NCBI RefSeq assembly: GCF_015082335.1
Contig: NZ_BLRL01000008.1
Span: 98,203 to 162,202, forward strand
Direction of reading: 5' to 3'
Origin: Moritella sp. F3
GTDB lineage: Bacteria > Pseudomonadota > Gammaproteobacteria > Enterobacterales > Moritellaceae
DNA: 64,000 bases
Position 1 is the stretch's first letter; each line of letters opens with the position of its first letter. The notes under the pieces were generated by a model. It was not told the origin of the DNA and made no database searches. It saw only the letters and a list, made by a program, of their open reading frames with translations. The position numbers and the translations under genes were made by a program. Below are positions 9,251 to 17,582 of this stretch, in pieces.

Positions 9251-11188
9251 TATCACCATAGAGCGGCCTGCAAGTTGGTAGTGATCGTTTACATTTAATG
9301 GTGCAAGGTGCATTGAACTTGTATCACAAACGCGATGCCAAATTGGCGGTACATTTGGCAAATTGAAATCGACAGGCGTATCTATTTGGTTGAATAACAA
9401 GAGTAGTTCATCGCCATCAGTACCGAGGCCGAGATGAAGTCCTAAACTACTTTGATGCTCCCAATCATGTTGTTGCATCACTTCGCCATTACTGCAGTAC
9501 CAGCTAATGCGGTGATCATTACGTCCATCGCCAGTAAATGCGTCAATGAATGGCAGCATGTATTGTTTACGTGCTGCGATCATCTTACTTAACCAGTCTT
9601 GGAATTCTTGTTTTAATTCGTCCATCTGCCAGTTTAGCCAGCTTATTGCATTATCCTGACAATAAGCATTGTTGTTACCGCCTTGCGTATGCGACACGCT
9701 ATCAGCTGCTAACAGGTGCGGTATGCCAAAACTAAACAGTAAAGTCGTGATCAAATTACGCTTTTGCTTTTCACGAAAGGCGATAATTTCGACATTATCA
9801 GTGACTCCTTCAATGCCGCAATTGTATGAGCGGTTATCACCATGGCCATCGCGATTATTTTCACCATTAGCACAATTGTGTTTATCGTTGTAAGACACTA
9901 AATCTTGCAGGGTGAACCCATCATGGTAAGCAATATAATTGACAGGCAATTTATGTGGCCAGCGCCCCCCACTAAAGAAGTGACGAGAGCCCATAATACG
10001 GGTCGCAAAATCTTTCAAATAGCCATGGTCACCACGCCAAAAGCTACGTACCGTATCACGGAATTTATCATTACATTCGTTCCAGCCATCGGGAAAATAA
10101 CCTAGCTGATAGCCATCAGGGCCAATATCCCAAGGTTCCGCGATAAGTTTAGTTGGCAGTAAAATAGGGTCTTGCGCAACGGCGTGGAAAAAAGGGGCTT
10201 GTTGGTTGAAGCGATCGCCTTTACGGCCCAGCGTTGCAGCTAAATCAAAACGGAAGCCGTCAATATGATATTCACTTACCCAGTAACGCAAGCTGTCCAT
10301 CACTAAATTAAGGCTCGCTTGGTGAGTCAAATCTAAACTGTTGCCACAACCGGTATAGTTGCGTAACCCATTTTTATCCCGTAAGTAATAACGGTGGTCG
10401 AGAGCTTTAAGATTGAATATAGGCCCATCTTGACCACCTTCTGCAGTATGATTAAAGACCACATCTAAGATCACTTCGATACCATTTCTGTGCAGTTCTC
10501 GGATCGCGGTTTTTAATTCAGTTACCGCATCGATGGTTGCATAACGGGGATCGGGAGCCATGAAGGCGAGGGTACTATAACCCCAAAAATTGACGCCTTG
10601 TTGTTTTAATAAATGCGGTTCATGCATGCACACGGCAACAGGCAGCAGCTGTACACTGGTAATACCTTGTTCTTTTAACAATTTAATATTTACAGGGTCT
10701 GCTAATGCTTGATAACTGCCTGGTGCAGCGGATGTTATCGCCGGGTTTAATTGGCTAAAACCTTTGGTGTGCGTCTCTAATAAAATTGTTTCAGCAAGTG
10801 GGATATCTGGTTGCGGCACACCTTGCCAATCAAATGTATTATCGGTAACGAGCGCTTTTGCCATATGCCAGCTTTTATCGGCGCTGTAGGGCGGCTCATA
10901 ATAAGGAGCTTTGCTGACGGCTTTTGCGTAGGGGTCAAGCAACAGCCAGTCTTTACCGTCTATATTGCTTGAGAAACCATACTCTTGACCAGCACTAATA
11001 TCACTAATGAAGATATGATGAATACCCGCATATTTGTTTTCGATAGTAAAACTGCGTTGGGCTTTGCCATTAAACAACACCAGTTGCAAATTGGCACAGT
11101 CTGGTGCATATATCGTAAAGTTACAGCCTTGTGGTTTTAAATTGCTGGCAGACAGCAAGTTTGCTCCAAGGGGATAAGGTTTCGACAT
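9143..11188 (-). CDS. glgX: Glycogen debranching enzyme, GH13
   Basis: GlgX hydrolyses alpha-1,6 branches of phosphorylase-limited glycogen. The 681-residue product has an N-terminal CBM48-like domain (GCNFTIYAPDCANLQLVLF) and a GH13 barrel with VILDVVFNHTAEGG, nucleophile region DGFRFDLAATLGR, acid/base region LIAEPWDIGPDGYQ, and NYIAYHDGFTLQDLVSYNDKHN. E. coli GlgX is about 657 residues and ends soon after the motif equivalent to SMVILQ; here about 31 further low-complexity residues follow, encoded opposite the lipB tail. It is distant from malPQ-glgB in this window. A CRP-like motif lies about 95 bp upstream. Confidence 0.93.
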   Translation of the reverse strand: MSKPYPLGANLLSASNLKPQGCNFTIYAPDCANLQLVLFNGKAQRSFTIENKYAGIHHIFISDISAGQEYGFSSNIDGKDWLLLDPYAKAVSKAPYYEPPYSADKSWHMAKALVTDNTFDWQGVPQPDIPLAETILLETHTKGFSQLNPAITSAAPGSYQALADPVNIKLLKEQGITSVQLLPVAVCMHEPHLLKQQGVNFWGYSTLAFMAPDPRYATIDAVTELKTAIRELHRNGIEVILDVVFNHTAEGGQDGPIFNLKALDHRYYLRDKNGLRNYTGCGNSLDLTHQASLNLVMDSLRYWVSEYHIDGFRFDLAATLGRKGDRFNQQAPFFHAVAQDPILLPTKLIAEPWDIGPDGYQLGYFPDGWNECNDKFRDTVRSFWRGDHGYLKDFATRIMGSRHFFSGGRWPHKLPVNYIAYHDGFTLQDLVSYNDKHNCANGENNRDGHGDNRSYNCGIEGVTDNVEIIAFREKQKRNLITTLLFSFGIPHLLAADSVSHTQGGNNNAYCQDNAISWLNWQMDELKQEFQDWLSKMIAARKQYMLPFIDAFTGDGRNDHRISWYCSNGEVMQQHDWEHQSSLGLHLGLGTDGDELLLLFNQIDTPVDFNLPNVPPIWHRVCDTSSMHLAPLNVNDHYQLAGRSMVILQRSGVSTNVASVTATVKSGGIIKSTTATSTGDII

Positions 11189-11280
11189 AAATCACTCACA
11201 CTCTGTTTGTTAGCTGGGTCACATTTATTGGTTATCTTCATCTTATGTAATTCAGATCGTTAAAAGGAGCATCTACACGA

Positions 11281-11303
11281 ATAAACATGATCTAGTTAAC
11301 ACT
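11281..11303. promoter_or_regulatory. CRP-like site upstream of glgX
   Basis: The core CATGA-TCTAGT-TAACA (11286-11301) matches 7 of 10 symmetrical positions of TGTGA-N6-TCACA. The whole 23-base element differs at only two positions from the one upstream of the maltoporin gene at 17328-17350. It lies about 95 bp upstream of the glgX start. Confidence 0.45.
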
Positions 11304-11344
11304 AAAGTTATACTTTTTGATAAAAAAGCAGCTAACAAGGCAAT

Positions 11345-11381
11345 AAAAATGCCTGTTAGCGATAACTAACAGGCATTTTTT
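11345..11381. terminator. Terminator of the EF-hand gene
   Basis: Perfect 11-bp stem ATGCCTGTTAG (11349-11359) with CTAACAGGCAT (11366-11376), loop CGATAA, flanked by A5 and T6. On the minus strand it follows the EF-hand gene stop with a proper U-tract. Confidence 0.9.
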
Positions 11382-11409
11382 AGTGTGGCGTAATTGATTG
11401 TTTTTCTGC

Positions 11410-11973
11410 TTAACGCTTGTTATGTTGCGCTTTCATGTCTTCTTTAGTGATAAAACCGTCTCCGTTTGAGTCTAATTTATCAAAGTATTGGTTCATTTCT
11501 TCTTTAGAGATTTTACCATCGTTGTTAGTGTCCATTTTTTTGAACATCATGCCTTTATGGTTTTTTCCTCGATGGTGTTTACCTTTATTTTTCATGTCAT
11601 CTTTAGTGATGAAACCGTCGTTGTTTGTATCAAATTTATCAAAGTTTTCAGCTAGACGGCCAGTCGCCTCATCTTTTGAGATCTTACCATCATTGTTGGT
11701 GTCCATTTCGTCGAACATCTTGCCCTTATGATGCTTACCTTTGTTTGGTAAATCTTCTTTGCTAACGAAACCGTCGTTGTCTGTATCGAATTTATCAAAA
11801 TGCTCAGCTAAACGACCCGTAGCTTCTTCTTTTGATACTTGGCCATCTTGGTTGGTGTCCATTTGTTCAAAAGATACATGCTTACCTTGCTTGTTATCGT
11901 TATCTGCATAAGCAAACGTAGTCGTTGTCATCGCTGTTAATAAGGCTGCGGTAATAAATAATGTCTTTTTCAT
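11410..11973 (-). CDS. Exported protein with six EF-hand calcium-binding loops
   Basis: This 187-residue secreted or periplasmic protein starts with a signal peptide (MKKTLFITAALLTAMTTTTFAYA). Six canonical 12-residue EF loops follow, each starting D-x-[ND]-x-D-G: DTNQDGQVSKEE, DTDNDGFVSKED, DTNNDGKISKDE, DTNNDGFITKDD, DTNNDGKISKEE and DSNGDGFITKED. They form three pairs separated by basic, His-rich linkers (KGKHHKGK, KGKHHRGKNHKG) that could also bind transition metals. The internal repetition is visible at DNA level. It lies downstream of a BaeSR-like two-component system on the same strand, which suggests a calcium- or envelope-stress-linked role; the function is not known. Confidence 0.85.
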   Translation of the reverse strand: MKKTLFITAALLTAMTTTTFAYADNDNKQGKHVSFEQMDTNQDGQVSKEEATGRLAEHFDKFDTDNDGFVSKEDLPNKGKHHKGKMFDEMDTNNDGKISKDEATGRLAENFDKFDTNNDGFITKDDMKNKGKHHRGKNHKGMMFKKMDTNNDGKISKEEMNQYFDKLDSNGDGFITKEDMKAQHNKR

Positions 11974-12010
11974 AATGTACTCACTTATTGCTGGTTGTTA
12001 GTCTTAAACA

Positions 12011-12034
12011 AGGTTAACTCGTGTGGGTTAACCT
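12011..12034. promoter_or_regulatory. Inverted repeat upstream of the EF-hand gene, candidate operator
   Basis: AGGTTAAC (12011-12018) and GTTAACCT (12027-12034) are perfect 8-bp inverted arms around an 8-bp spacer. The element lies about 38-61 bp upstream of the EF-hand gene start, within the 148-bp gap after baeR. No T-run follows. It is a natural candidate target for the adjacent response regulator. Confidence 0.4.
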
Positions 12035-12121
12035 GTTGATGGAGTAACTATAAGCAACAAATGCGCAGGAATTATGGAGGAAATGTGGAGATTCCACATA
12101 ATATTAAAAAAACCAAAATAA

Positions 12122-12802
12122 TTACAGTGTAAAACGATAACCAACCCCGTAAATGGATTTGATGTATTCATTGTCAGGTGCTGCGTCTTGTAATTTCTTG
12201 CGTAAGTTTTTAATGTGGCTATCGATGGTGCGGTCGGTGACTAAGCGATGGTCGGCATAAATCTTTTGCATTAGTTGATCACGATTAAAGACTTGGCCTG
12301 AATGTTGGTTAAAAAAGCTCAGTAGGCGAAATTCCGCGGGCGTTAAAGTGAGTTCTTTGCCATCAAATGTCGCTTTCATCTGCTCATCATTAATCATGAG
12401 GCCATGCTGTGCTGATGCTGTCGTGATCTCGACTGTGCGACGTAATACATTTTTGATACGAGCAACCACTTCACGCGGGCTATATGGCTTGCAGATATAA
12501 TCATCAGCACCGAGTTCAAGGCCTAATAAGCGATCGATTTCATCGACACGTGCAGTGGCCATAACAACGGGAACTTGGCTAAAGGTGCGTAATTCACGAT
12601 AGATATCAAGGCCGTCACGATTCGGCAGCATTAAATCTAGAATAAGTAGGTCAGGGTTATGTCTTTTTACCCAGCCAATCACTTCTAGGCCATTATCAAT
12701 GATGTGAGTTTGAAACCCTGCTTGCGTGAGGTATTCACATAAAACGATAGCCAGTGATGGCTCATCTTCAACCACGAGTATTGTTTTTGCTGATTGTGTC
12801 AT
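12122..12802 (-). CDS. baeR: OmpR-family response regulator, BaeR-like
   Basis: The 226-residue regulator has a receiver domain with acidic pocket VVEDE and phospho-acceptor Asp56 in LLILDLMLPNRDG. The switch region reads RLLGLELGADDYICKPYSPREVVARIKN, which is very close to E. coli BaeR. A winged-helix DNA-binding domain follows (LTPAEFRLLSFFNQHSGQVF, then DRTIDSHIKNLRKKL and SIYGVGYRF). It starts 3 bp after the kinase gene, so the two are translated from one message. BaeSR controls envelope stress and efflux genes in enterobacteria; the regulon here is unknown. Confidence 0.85.
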   Translation of the reverse strand: MTQSAKTILVVEDEPSLAIVLCEYLTQAGFQTHIIDNGLEVIGWVKRHNPDLLILDLMLPNRDGLDIYRELRTFSQVPVVMATARVDEIDRLLGLELGADDYICKPYSPREVVARIKNVLRRTVEITTASAQHGLMINDEQMKATFDGKELTLTPAEFRLLSFFNQHSGQVFNRDQLMQKIYADHRLVTDRTIDSHIKNLRKKLQDAAPDNEYIKSIYGVGYRFTL

Positions 12803-12805
12803 GGA

Positions 12806-14221
12806 TTAATTATCCTTAATCGGAAGTGATATAGTTATTTTTAAGCCGCCAAGTTTAGAGTGCTGAGCACTGATATCGCCATGATGCATTTTGACGATGT
12901 TCTCACAAATCGATAAGCCTAAACCGGAACCGCCATTAGCACGGCTGCGAGATTTATCGACGCGATATAAGCGGTCAAATAGTTTGGGTAAGGCGCCATC
13001 GGGTACGGCAGGCGCACTGTCTTCAATCGTTAATACTATCGTGTCAGGTGTCTGCTGCAGGTTAATATGTATTTGCCCATTGGGGTTAGTATAGCGATAA
13101 CTGTTTTCAAACAAATTACCAATTAACTGTGCGATTGATTTGGCATCTGCGTGTAATAGCGTGCACTGGTTATGATCGTATAAACGCTCTATCGCAATGT
13201 GTTTATCTGCTAAACGCACCTCATTTTGGTTGGCAATATTACTGATGATATTAGTGATATCGACTTTGTGAGTCGTATCGATAAGCACGCCACTATCAGA
13301 GAGAGACAGTGAATATAAGTCATCCACCAACCGAGTCAGGGTCATGACTTGATCGTGCAATGATCTGATGTATTTAGGCTCAGGTTTGCGGATACCGTCT
13401 TCAATGGCCTCTATTTCACTGAGTAAAACGGCAATTGGTGTACGTAGCTCGTGAGATATATCTGATAACCACTGTTCTCGAGAATGCTTTTGGGTCTTGA
13501 GTGTGGTGGTGAGCAGATTAAAGGCGAGTGATAATTCGGCCAATTCATCTTTGCCACGAACATCAATTTGATAATCAAAGTTACCGTTTGATAATGATTT
13601 TGCCGCGCTATCTAGGTTTTTCAATGGTTTTAAAAAATGGCGTACTAATAAGGCAGCAACAATAAATGAAAACAAAGCGGCCCAAGCGGCAATCCAATAA
13701 AAGTTGTCTAACTGTTGACGTAGAAAGCGCTCGGCAAGCCGGCCTTTGATACTTTCTCGTTGTATCACCGATAACCAACCGACGGTTCTGTTGTTATTAA
13801 TCACCGGGATCTTGGTGATCTGAATATTATTATGTAAACGGCGTAAGTTCTTCGGGTTACCGATAATCGATTTACCGCTTTTATTGAGTAAGTTTAAACG
13901 CGCTTCAAGGCGATTAAAGCTGGGCTTGTAGTCTTTCCGTTCAGGGTGATTTTTAGACGGACTCGGGTGCTCGCCAATATTTTGTAGTAATTGTGCCCAC
14001 AGCTTTGGCTCTCGCTGGATCTCTTTCCAGTCTTTTTGAGGTGAATAATAATCACTTATCCGCTCAGCTAGGGTTTCAATTTTTTCAATTTCACTTTGGT
14101 TTAAGTAACTTTGTAAGCCGTTTTGAAAGCTATTATTTATCAACAATGCCATACCAGCCATCATAATTAAGCTAATTAACATCAGAGAAATAAACAATTT
14201 ATGGAAAATGGTTAAACGCAT
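12806..14221 (-). CDS. baeS: Sensor histidine kinase, BaeS-like
   Basis: The 471-residue inner-membrane kinase has TM1 near residues 8-30 and a periplasmic sensor of about 140 residues. TM2 is near FYWIAAWAALFSFIVAALLV, followed by HAMP (FLKPLKNLDSAAKSLSNGNF). The HisKA phospho-acceptor is in WLSDISHELRTPIAVL, and the ATPase N, G1 and G2 boxes are at LFENSYRYTNPNG, LTIEDSAPAVPDG and [14 protein letters not shown]. The G1 box reads DSAPAVP in place of DxGxG, as in BaeS. The periplasmic region is rich in basic and polar residues (HPSPSKNHPERKDYK), unlike a plain hydrophobic sensor. It is upstream of and coupled to baeR. Confidence 0.85.
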   Translation of the reverse strand: MRLTIFHKLFISLMLISLIMMAGMALLINNSFQNGLQSYLNQSEIEKIETLAERISDYYSPQKDWKEIQREPKLWAQLLQNIGEHPSPSKNHPERKDYKPSFNRLEARLNLLNKSGKSIIGNPKNLRRLHNNIQITKIPVINNNRTVGWLSVIQRESIKGRLAERFLRQQLDNFYWIAAWAALFSFIVAALLVRHFLKPLKNLDSAAKSLSNGNFDYQIDVRGKDELAELSLAFNLLTTTLKTQKHSREQWLSDISHELRTPIAVLLSEIEAIEDGIRKPEPKYIRSLHDQVMTLTRLVDDLYSLSLSDSGVLIDTTHKVDITNIISNIANQNEVRLADKHIAIERLYDHNQCTLLHADAKSIAQLIGNLFENSYRYTNPNGQIHINLQQTPDTIVLTIEDSAPAVPDGALPKLFDRLYRVDKSRSRANGGSGLGLSICENIVKMHHGDISAQHSKLGGLKITISLPIKDN

Positions 14222-14326
14222 TTAAGTGACCTTTAAAGGAGGAATCAAGATTATTATATGCGTTAGTGGCTGGCTGTGGAAAGTAAAATGTCATTACCCT
14301 TACTCGTTCATGTTCAATAAATGAAT

Positions 14327-14350
14327 AAAGCCCATGCAAGGATGGGCTTT
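14327..14350. terminator. Terminator of the LruC/lipoprotein operon
   Basis: Stem AAAGCCCAT (14327-14335) with ATGGGCTTT (14342-14350), loop GCAAGG. On the minus strand it follows the lipoprotein stop codon and is trailed by a T-rich stretch. Confidence 0.75.
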
Positions 14351-14372
14351 AAGTTCGTGCAGATGAAGTGAG

Positions 14373-14876
14373 CTAATCAAGATTAAGTGTGATGGTATTA
14401 CCGTTGAGAAGAACCTCACTGTAAGTGGTTGTCGCATTTTGTAATGATACAACTTCGGCAAGTAATTTTTGTTGTTGTTTTAAAATGTAAATTTGCCCTG
14501 AATAACTGCAAGTATCAGAATTTATTTGTATTACTTTACCACTGGGGGCTGGAGTAAAGGTAGGACCAGGTAATGTATCGTAGTCTTTATAAATATTAAT
14601 GTTACAGGGCTGAGCACTATTGGAGGTTATCTGTAATTGCATCGTTGTTGATGCTCGATAATTTAACGTACTTGGTGCACTCACATTGAATAAACTATTG
14701 TCATTACTTGCTGTTGGAATAAAGCTGTCTTCATTCTCACTCAATACTTGTTTAGGCCCATCGATAGTTGGAGCAGCGGCCACTGGCGCGTTTCCTGATG
14801 GCGAATCACTGCCGCCACAACCTGTAATTGATATTGTCATCACAGTACAGATAAGTAATTGTTGTTTAAAATTCAT
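14373..14876 (-). CDS. Small lipoprotein of unknown function
   Basis: This 167-residue protein has a lipoprotein signal: MNFKQQLLICTVMTISITGC, with lipobox ITGC and Cys20 as the acylated residue, followed by GGSDSP. Glycine and serine at +2/+3 favour outer-membrane sorting. The mature part is beta-rich and looks like an Ig-type or sandwich domain (STLNYRASTTMQLQITSNSA, CNINIY, SDTCSYSGQIYI). I recognise no family. It starts 8 bp after the LruC-domain gene, so the two very probably form one operon and may act together at the cell surface. Confidence 0.7.
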   Translation of the reverse strand: MNFKQQLLICTVMTISITGCGGSDSPSGNAPVAAAPTIDGPKQVLSENEDSFIPTASNDNSLFNVSAPSTLNYRASTTMQLQITSNSAQPCNINIYKDYDTLPGPTFTPAPSGKVIQINSDTCSYSGQIYILKQQQKLLAEVVSLQNATTTYSEVLLNGNTITLNLD

Positions 14877-14884
14877 CGCGATAC

Positions 14885-17017
14885 CTACTGATATGTTTTA
14901 TTTATAATGGGGTGATTAAACCAATCAAGATTTTGTTGCCCACCACTGAGAATGAAGTTAATAAAGTCTGGATAAGCAATAGAAATATCTGTGCCTTCAT
15001 ACGCTGGAGTCCATTGACTACCGACTTCTATCGCCCAAGGTAAATTACGTACATCTCTATAAGTTCGAGATGGGGTTTGTGAAGTATCATCATGTTGACC
15101 AAAAAGTTCGGTGCTACCAAGATCGGTAATGGGTTTATCAGCTAAATGCACTTCAAAAGCGCGACCAGGCATCGTGCTGCCGTAGAAGTCATTACGACTG
15201 CGATTTTCACTGCCAAAGATGAAAGGGTCTAATGGCATGTCTGGCATTGCAGATAGATCAAGCGGTGTCACTAGTGGAATGGTAATATCGAATGTGAACA
15301 GATCGCTATTTTCGCAGCCCAGCTCTGTACGATAGAAACTTAAGCCACAGTTACTTTTTAGAAAAGTATGCTTTAGATTTTTGGTAATAATCACCACCGC
15401 ATTACTTTGGCCTTGCTCTAATGGTGCCTCATTTTGTAATTCAAGACCATTATGACGGAGTTTAATAAGTCCTTCATTTACTTGTGAACGTGCGATCCCG
15501 GGCAATTGTATGGCAAAGCCATTGGAATAATCGGCTCCATAGGCGGCGAGTTGTCCAGATACATCGATCCTGACCACTTTATTGTTTTGGATGACTTGTG
15601 ATACGCGATAGTAAATTAATACATCATTAAAATCATAGTCACCGACTTCTGGCCACATATCTTCATAGGCAATAGTGACAAAATCATTTTGGCTTGGGTA
15701 ATGTAAATAAGTTGTATTGGCTGCGCTGATATTGATTTGGTAATCTTCGACTTCGCCATACACATACCCGCCATTATTACTGGCATTTTCAACATTACCG
15801 ACGCGGAAGCGTGACCAACTTGCGCCTGCACTCGCATCATCCGGTACTCGGAAAAGTACATCATGACTACCGGGTAATAGTTGTAATCCACTGATGGCAT
15901 GTTCGTTAGCATCATTGAAATCACCATCACGGTTCCAATCAAACCACGCGTTGAGGTAACTTATTGCTTCACCACCGATGACAATATTGACTTGACCATC
16001 TAATCCCGGGATCAGACTGGTTTTAAATATCACCCCGTCTTCATCATTAATACTGACACTTTCATCTGAGCTTGGATAAATTCTGGCATCGGATTCGGCA
16101 TCAACACTCGAGCCTAAAAAGTAATTGTGGTAGTTAATTAAATGACGCGCCCCATTATTCGCCAGTGTCGTGCCGTAAGAGTCTGGAGCATCTCCGTAAT
16201 CGGTATTAGAAGATACCACTGGGGCACTTGCACAGCGAGCGCCATCATTGCTGTTGGTCGGTGCCGCTTTGGCAAAGTACACAGTAGCACCCGAAATATT
16301 ATTCGGATCAGTAATATCGGTACGATAAACATTACCGTCATTGTTACGGACGAAATAAAAATTACCTGAAATATCGAAATAAGCTGCACCAAACGCACTG
16401 CCGGGCGCGGTGAATCCTGTGTTTGCGACAACGCTAGCTGAACCATCTGTTGGGTTTATACGATAGAGATCACCACTGGCACTTTCCACGGCATAAATGT
16501 TGCCATCGATGGGATGAAAGGCAAAGTCGGCAATCCCCATACTTTGGTTTGCACCATCGATTTTTTTGATCGTCAGGTATTCGGGATCGCTAGCATCTAA
16601 GGTTGTATAGAAAAGTCCGGTATTTTTACGGTAAAAATAATATTTATTATTACTAATATCACCGACATAAAAATTATTGGCTGGGGGATTTGTGAAAGGT
16701 AATACAGTGCCTTTAAAATCACGGTCGAATTGGACTAACGCAAGTTGTTGCTTATTAAAACCGTAAATAAAACGGTCAGCTTCGTTGAAGGCGATAGCAT
16801 TAATTGTATCAGTACCTAGGCTGTCATCCACTTGTATTGTTTTTACTGCACCTGTTGATAAATCGACAGACTTATAATGAGTCGCATTATTGTTGTATTG
16901 AGATAAAAAAGCCTCGGTAGGGCAGAGATCAAAAGGCGCAGCGTAGAGTGAATTCGGTGCTGCTACATAGAATAATAACGAGACGAATATATAACGTACG
17001 TAGGAAAATTTAATCAT
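14885..17017 (-). CDS. LruC/GEVED-domain exported protein
   Basis: This secreted or surface protein of about 710 residues carries a signal peptide (MIKFSYVRYIFVSLLFYVAAPNSLYA). Residues about 30-270 form a propeller-like part of the kind that reads out text-like values (AFHPIDGNIYAVESASGDLYRINP). A GEVED domain follows (DYGDAPDSYGT, GARH, FLGSSVDAESD, WFDWNRDGDFND, YGEVEDYQINIS), then a C-terminal LruC domain (EDMWPEVGDYDFNDVLIYYRV). ATG 17017 is preferred over 17047 because AGGA lies 8 bases upstream on the minus strand, while the longer start has none. Such proteins are typical of marine bacteria; no enzymatic activity is evident. Operonic with the downstream lipoprotein. Confidence 0.85.
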   Translation of the reverse strand: MIKFSYVRYIFVSLLFYVAAPNSLYAAPFDLCPTEAFLSQYNNNATHYKSVDLSTGAVKTIQVDDSLGTDTINAIAFNEADRFIYGFNKQQLALVQFDRDFKGTVLPFTNPPANNFYVGDISNNKYYFYRKNTGLFYTTLDASDPEYLTIKKIDGANQSMGIADFAFHPIDGNIYAVESASGDLYRINPTDGSASVVANTGFTAPGSAFGAAYFDISGNFYFVRNNDGNVYRTDITDPNNISGATVYFAKAAPTNSNDGARCASAPVVSSNTDYGDAPDSYGTTLANNGARHLINYHNYFLGSSVDAESDARIYPSSDESVSINDEDGVIFKTSLIPGLDGQVNIVIGGEAISYLNAWFDWNRDGDFNDANEHAISGLQLLPGSHDVLFRVPDDASAGASWSRFRVGNVENASNNGGYVYGEVEDYQINISAANTTYLHYPSQNDFVTIAYEDMWPEVGDYDFNDVLIYYRVSQVIQNNKVVRIDVSGQLAAYGADYSNGFAIQLPGIARSQVNEGLIKLRHNGLELQNEAPLEQGQSNAVVIITKNLKHTFLKSNCGLSFYRTELGCENSDLFTFDITIPLVTPLDLSAMPDMPLDPFIFGSENRSRNDFYGSTMPGRAFEVHLADKPITDLGSTELFGQHDDTSQTPSRTYRDVRNLPWAIEVGSQWTPAYEGTDISIAYPDFINFILSGGQQNLDWFNHPIINKTYQ

Positions 17018-17254
17018 ATCTTCATTCCTCAGTCCTTGGAAGCGCATTTTGATGTGTGTCTTGTTTGTAATGCATATCTTAAGCCAATCATCTTTATCTT
17101 TAAAAACAGTCTGTTATGTTTTTGCTTTAGAGTTTGCTCGCAAATTGCAATGCATAATGCAAATCAATTTGTAGATATTGCAATGCCATAGGCGTCGCTA
17201 TAGGTAAGGAAAGTTCACTGACAACGACATTATTAATACATTAATGCTGGAGTT

Positions 17255-17270
17255 TGCTAGCTAGATCACA
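17255..17270. promoter_or_regulatory. CRP-like site, distal
   Basis: TGCTA-GCTAGA-TCACA fits the CRP consensus TGTGA-N6-TCACA at 8 of 10 positions. It lies about 310 bp upstream of the maltoporin start. Confidence 0.45.
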
Positions 17271-17327
17271 TTGGTCAATTAGCCTCATTGTTCCTGTTTA
17301 AGGTGGCTAAAATGGACTTTAATCGCG

Positions 17328-17350
17328 ATAAACATGATCGAGATAACACT
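17328..17350. promoter_or_regulatory. CRP-like site shared with glgX
   Basis: The core CATGA-TCGAGA-TAACA (17333-17348) fits the CRP pattern at 7 of 10 positions. The surrounding 23 bases match the element at 11281-11303 at 21 positions, so the two probably bind the same protein. Confidence 0.45.
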
Positions 17351-17447
17351 CTATTTTAGCTGTAGCTTTAACAATCCTTTAAATACGCCCTAGTTAAGTG
17401 ATCTGACTCATAAAAAAAAGCACTTACGTTTTTCTCAGCCTTTTTAA

Positions 17448-17478
17448 TCCTCCTCAAATTAAGTGGGGGTGGAGGAGG
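17448..17478. promoter_or_regulatory. Inverted pair of MalT boxes upstream of the maltoporin gene
   Basis: TCCTCC (17448-17453) is the reverse complement of the MalT core GGAGGA, and GGAGGA follows at 17471-17476 inside GTGGAGGAGG, which matches the consensus GGGGA(T/G)GAGG at 9 of 10 positions. The 17-bp gap is the same as upstream of malP. MalT is encoded in this window. Confidence 0.65.
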
Positions 17479-17582
17479 TCGGATATTTAAAAAATCCTTA
17501 GTATGAATTTGTCTTCAAGGCTGTAGCAATGTGATTACCGCCTTAAAAAATGAAACCAAACTCTTTCAAGGATTTAGAAAAT

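Larger units (their letters stand above)
17018..17582 (+). promoter_or_regulatory. Control region of the maltoporin gene and of the divergent LruC gene
   Basis: No gene is visible in this 565-bp spacer. It holds two CRP-like sites (17255-17270, TGCTA-GCTAGA-TCACA, 8 of 10 positions; and 17328-17350) and an inverted pair of MalT-box cores at 17448-17476. AAGGA for the maltoporin gene is at 17568-17572. Confidence 0.55.

Noticed and set aside
11417..11731. 104-residue frame opposite the EF-hand gene
   Set aside because: It is the antisense of repeated EF-hand codons; the repetition keeps stops away.
16138..16446. 102-residue open frame overlapping the LruC gene in another frame
   Set aside because: It is a frame-shifted shadow within a gene whose main frame encodes clear GEVED and LruC domains.
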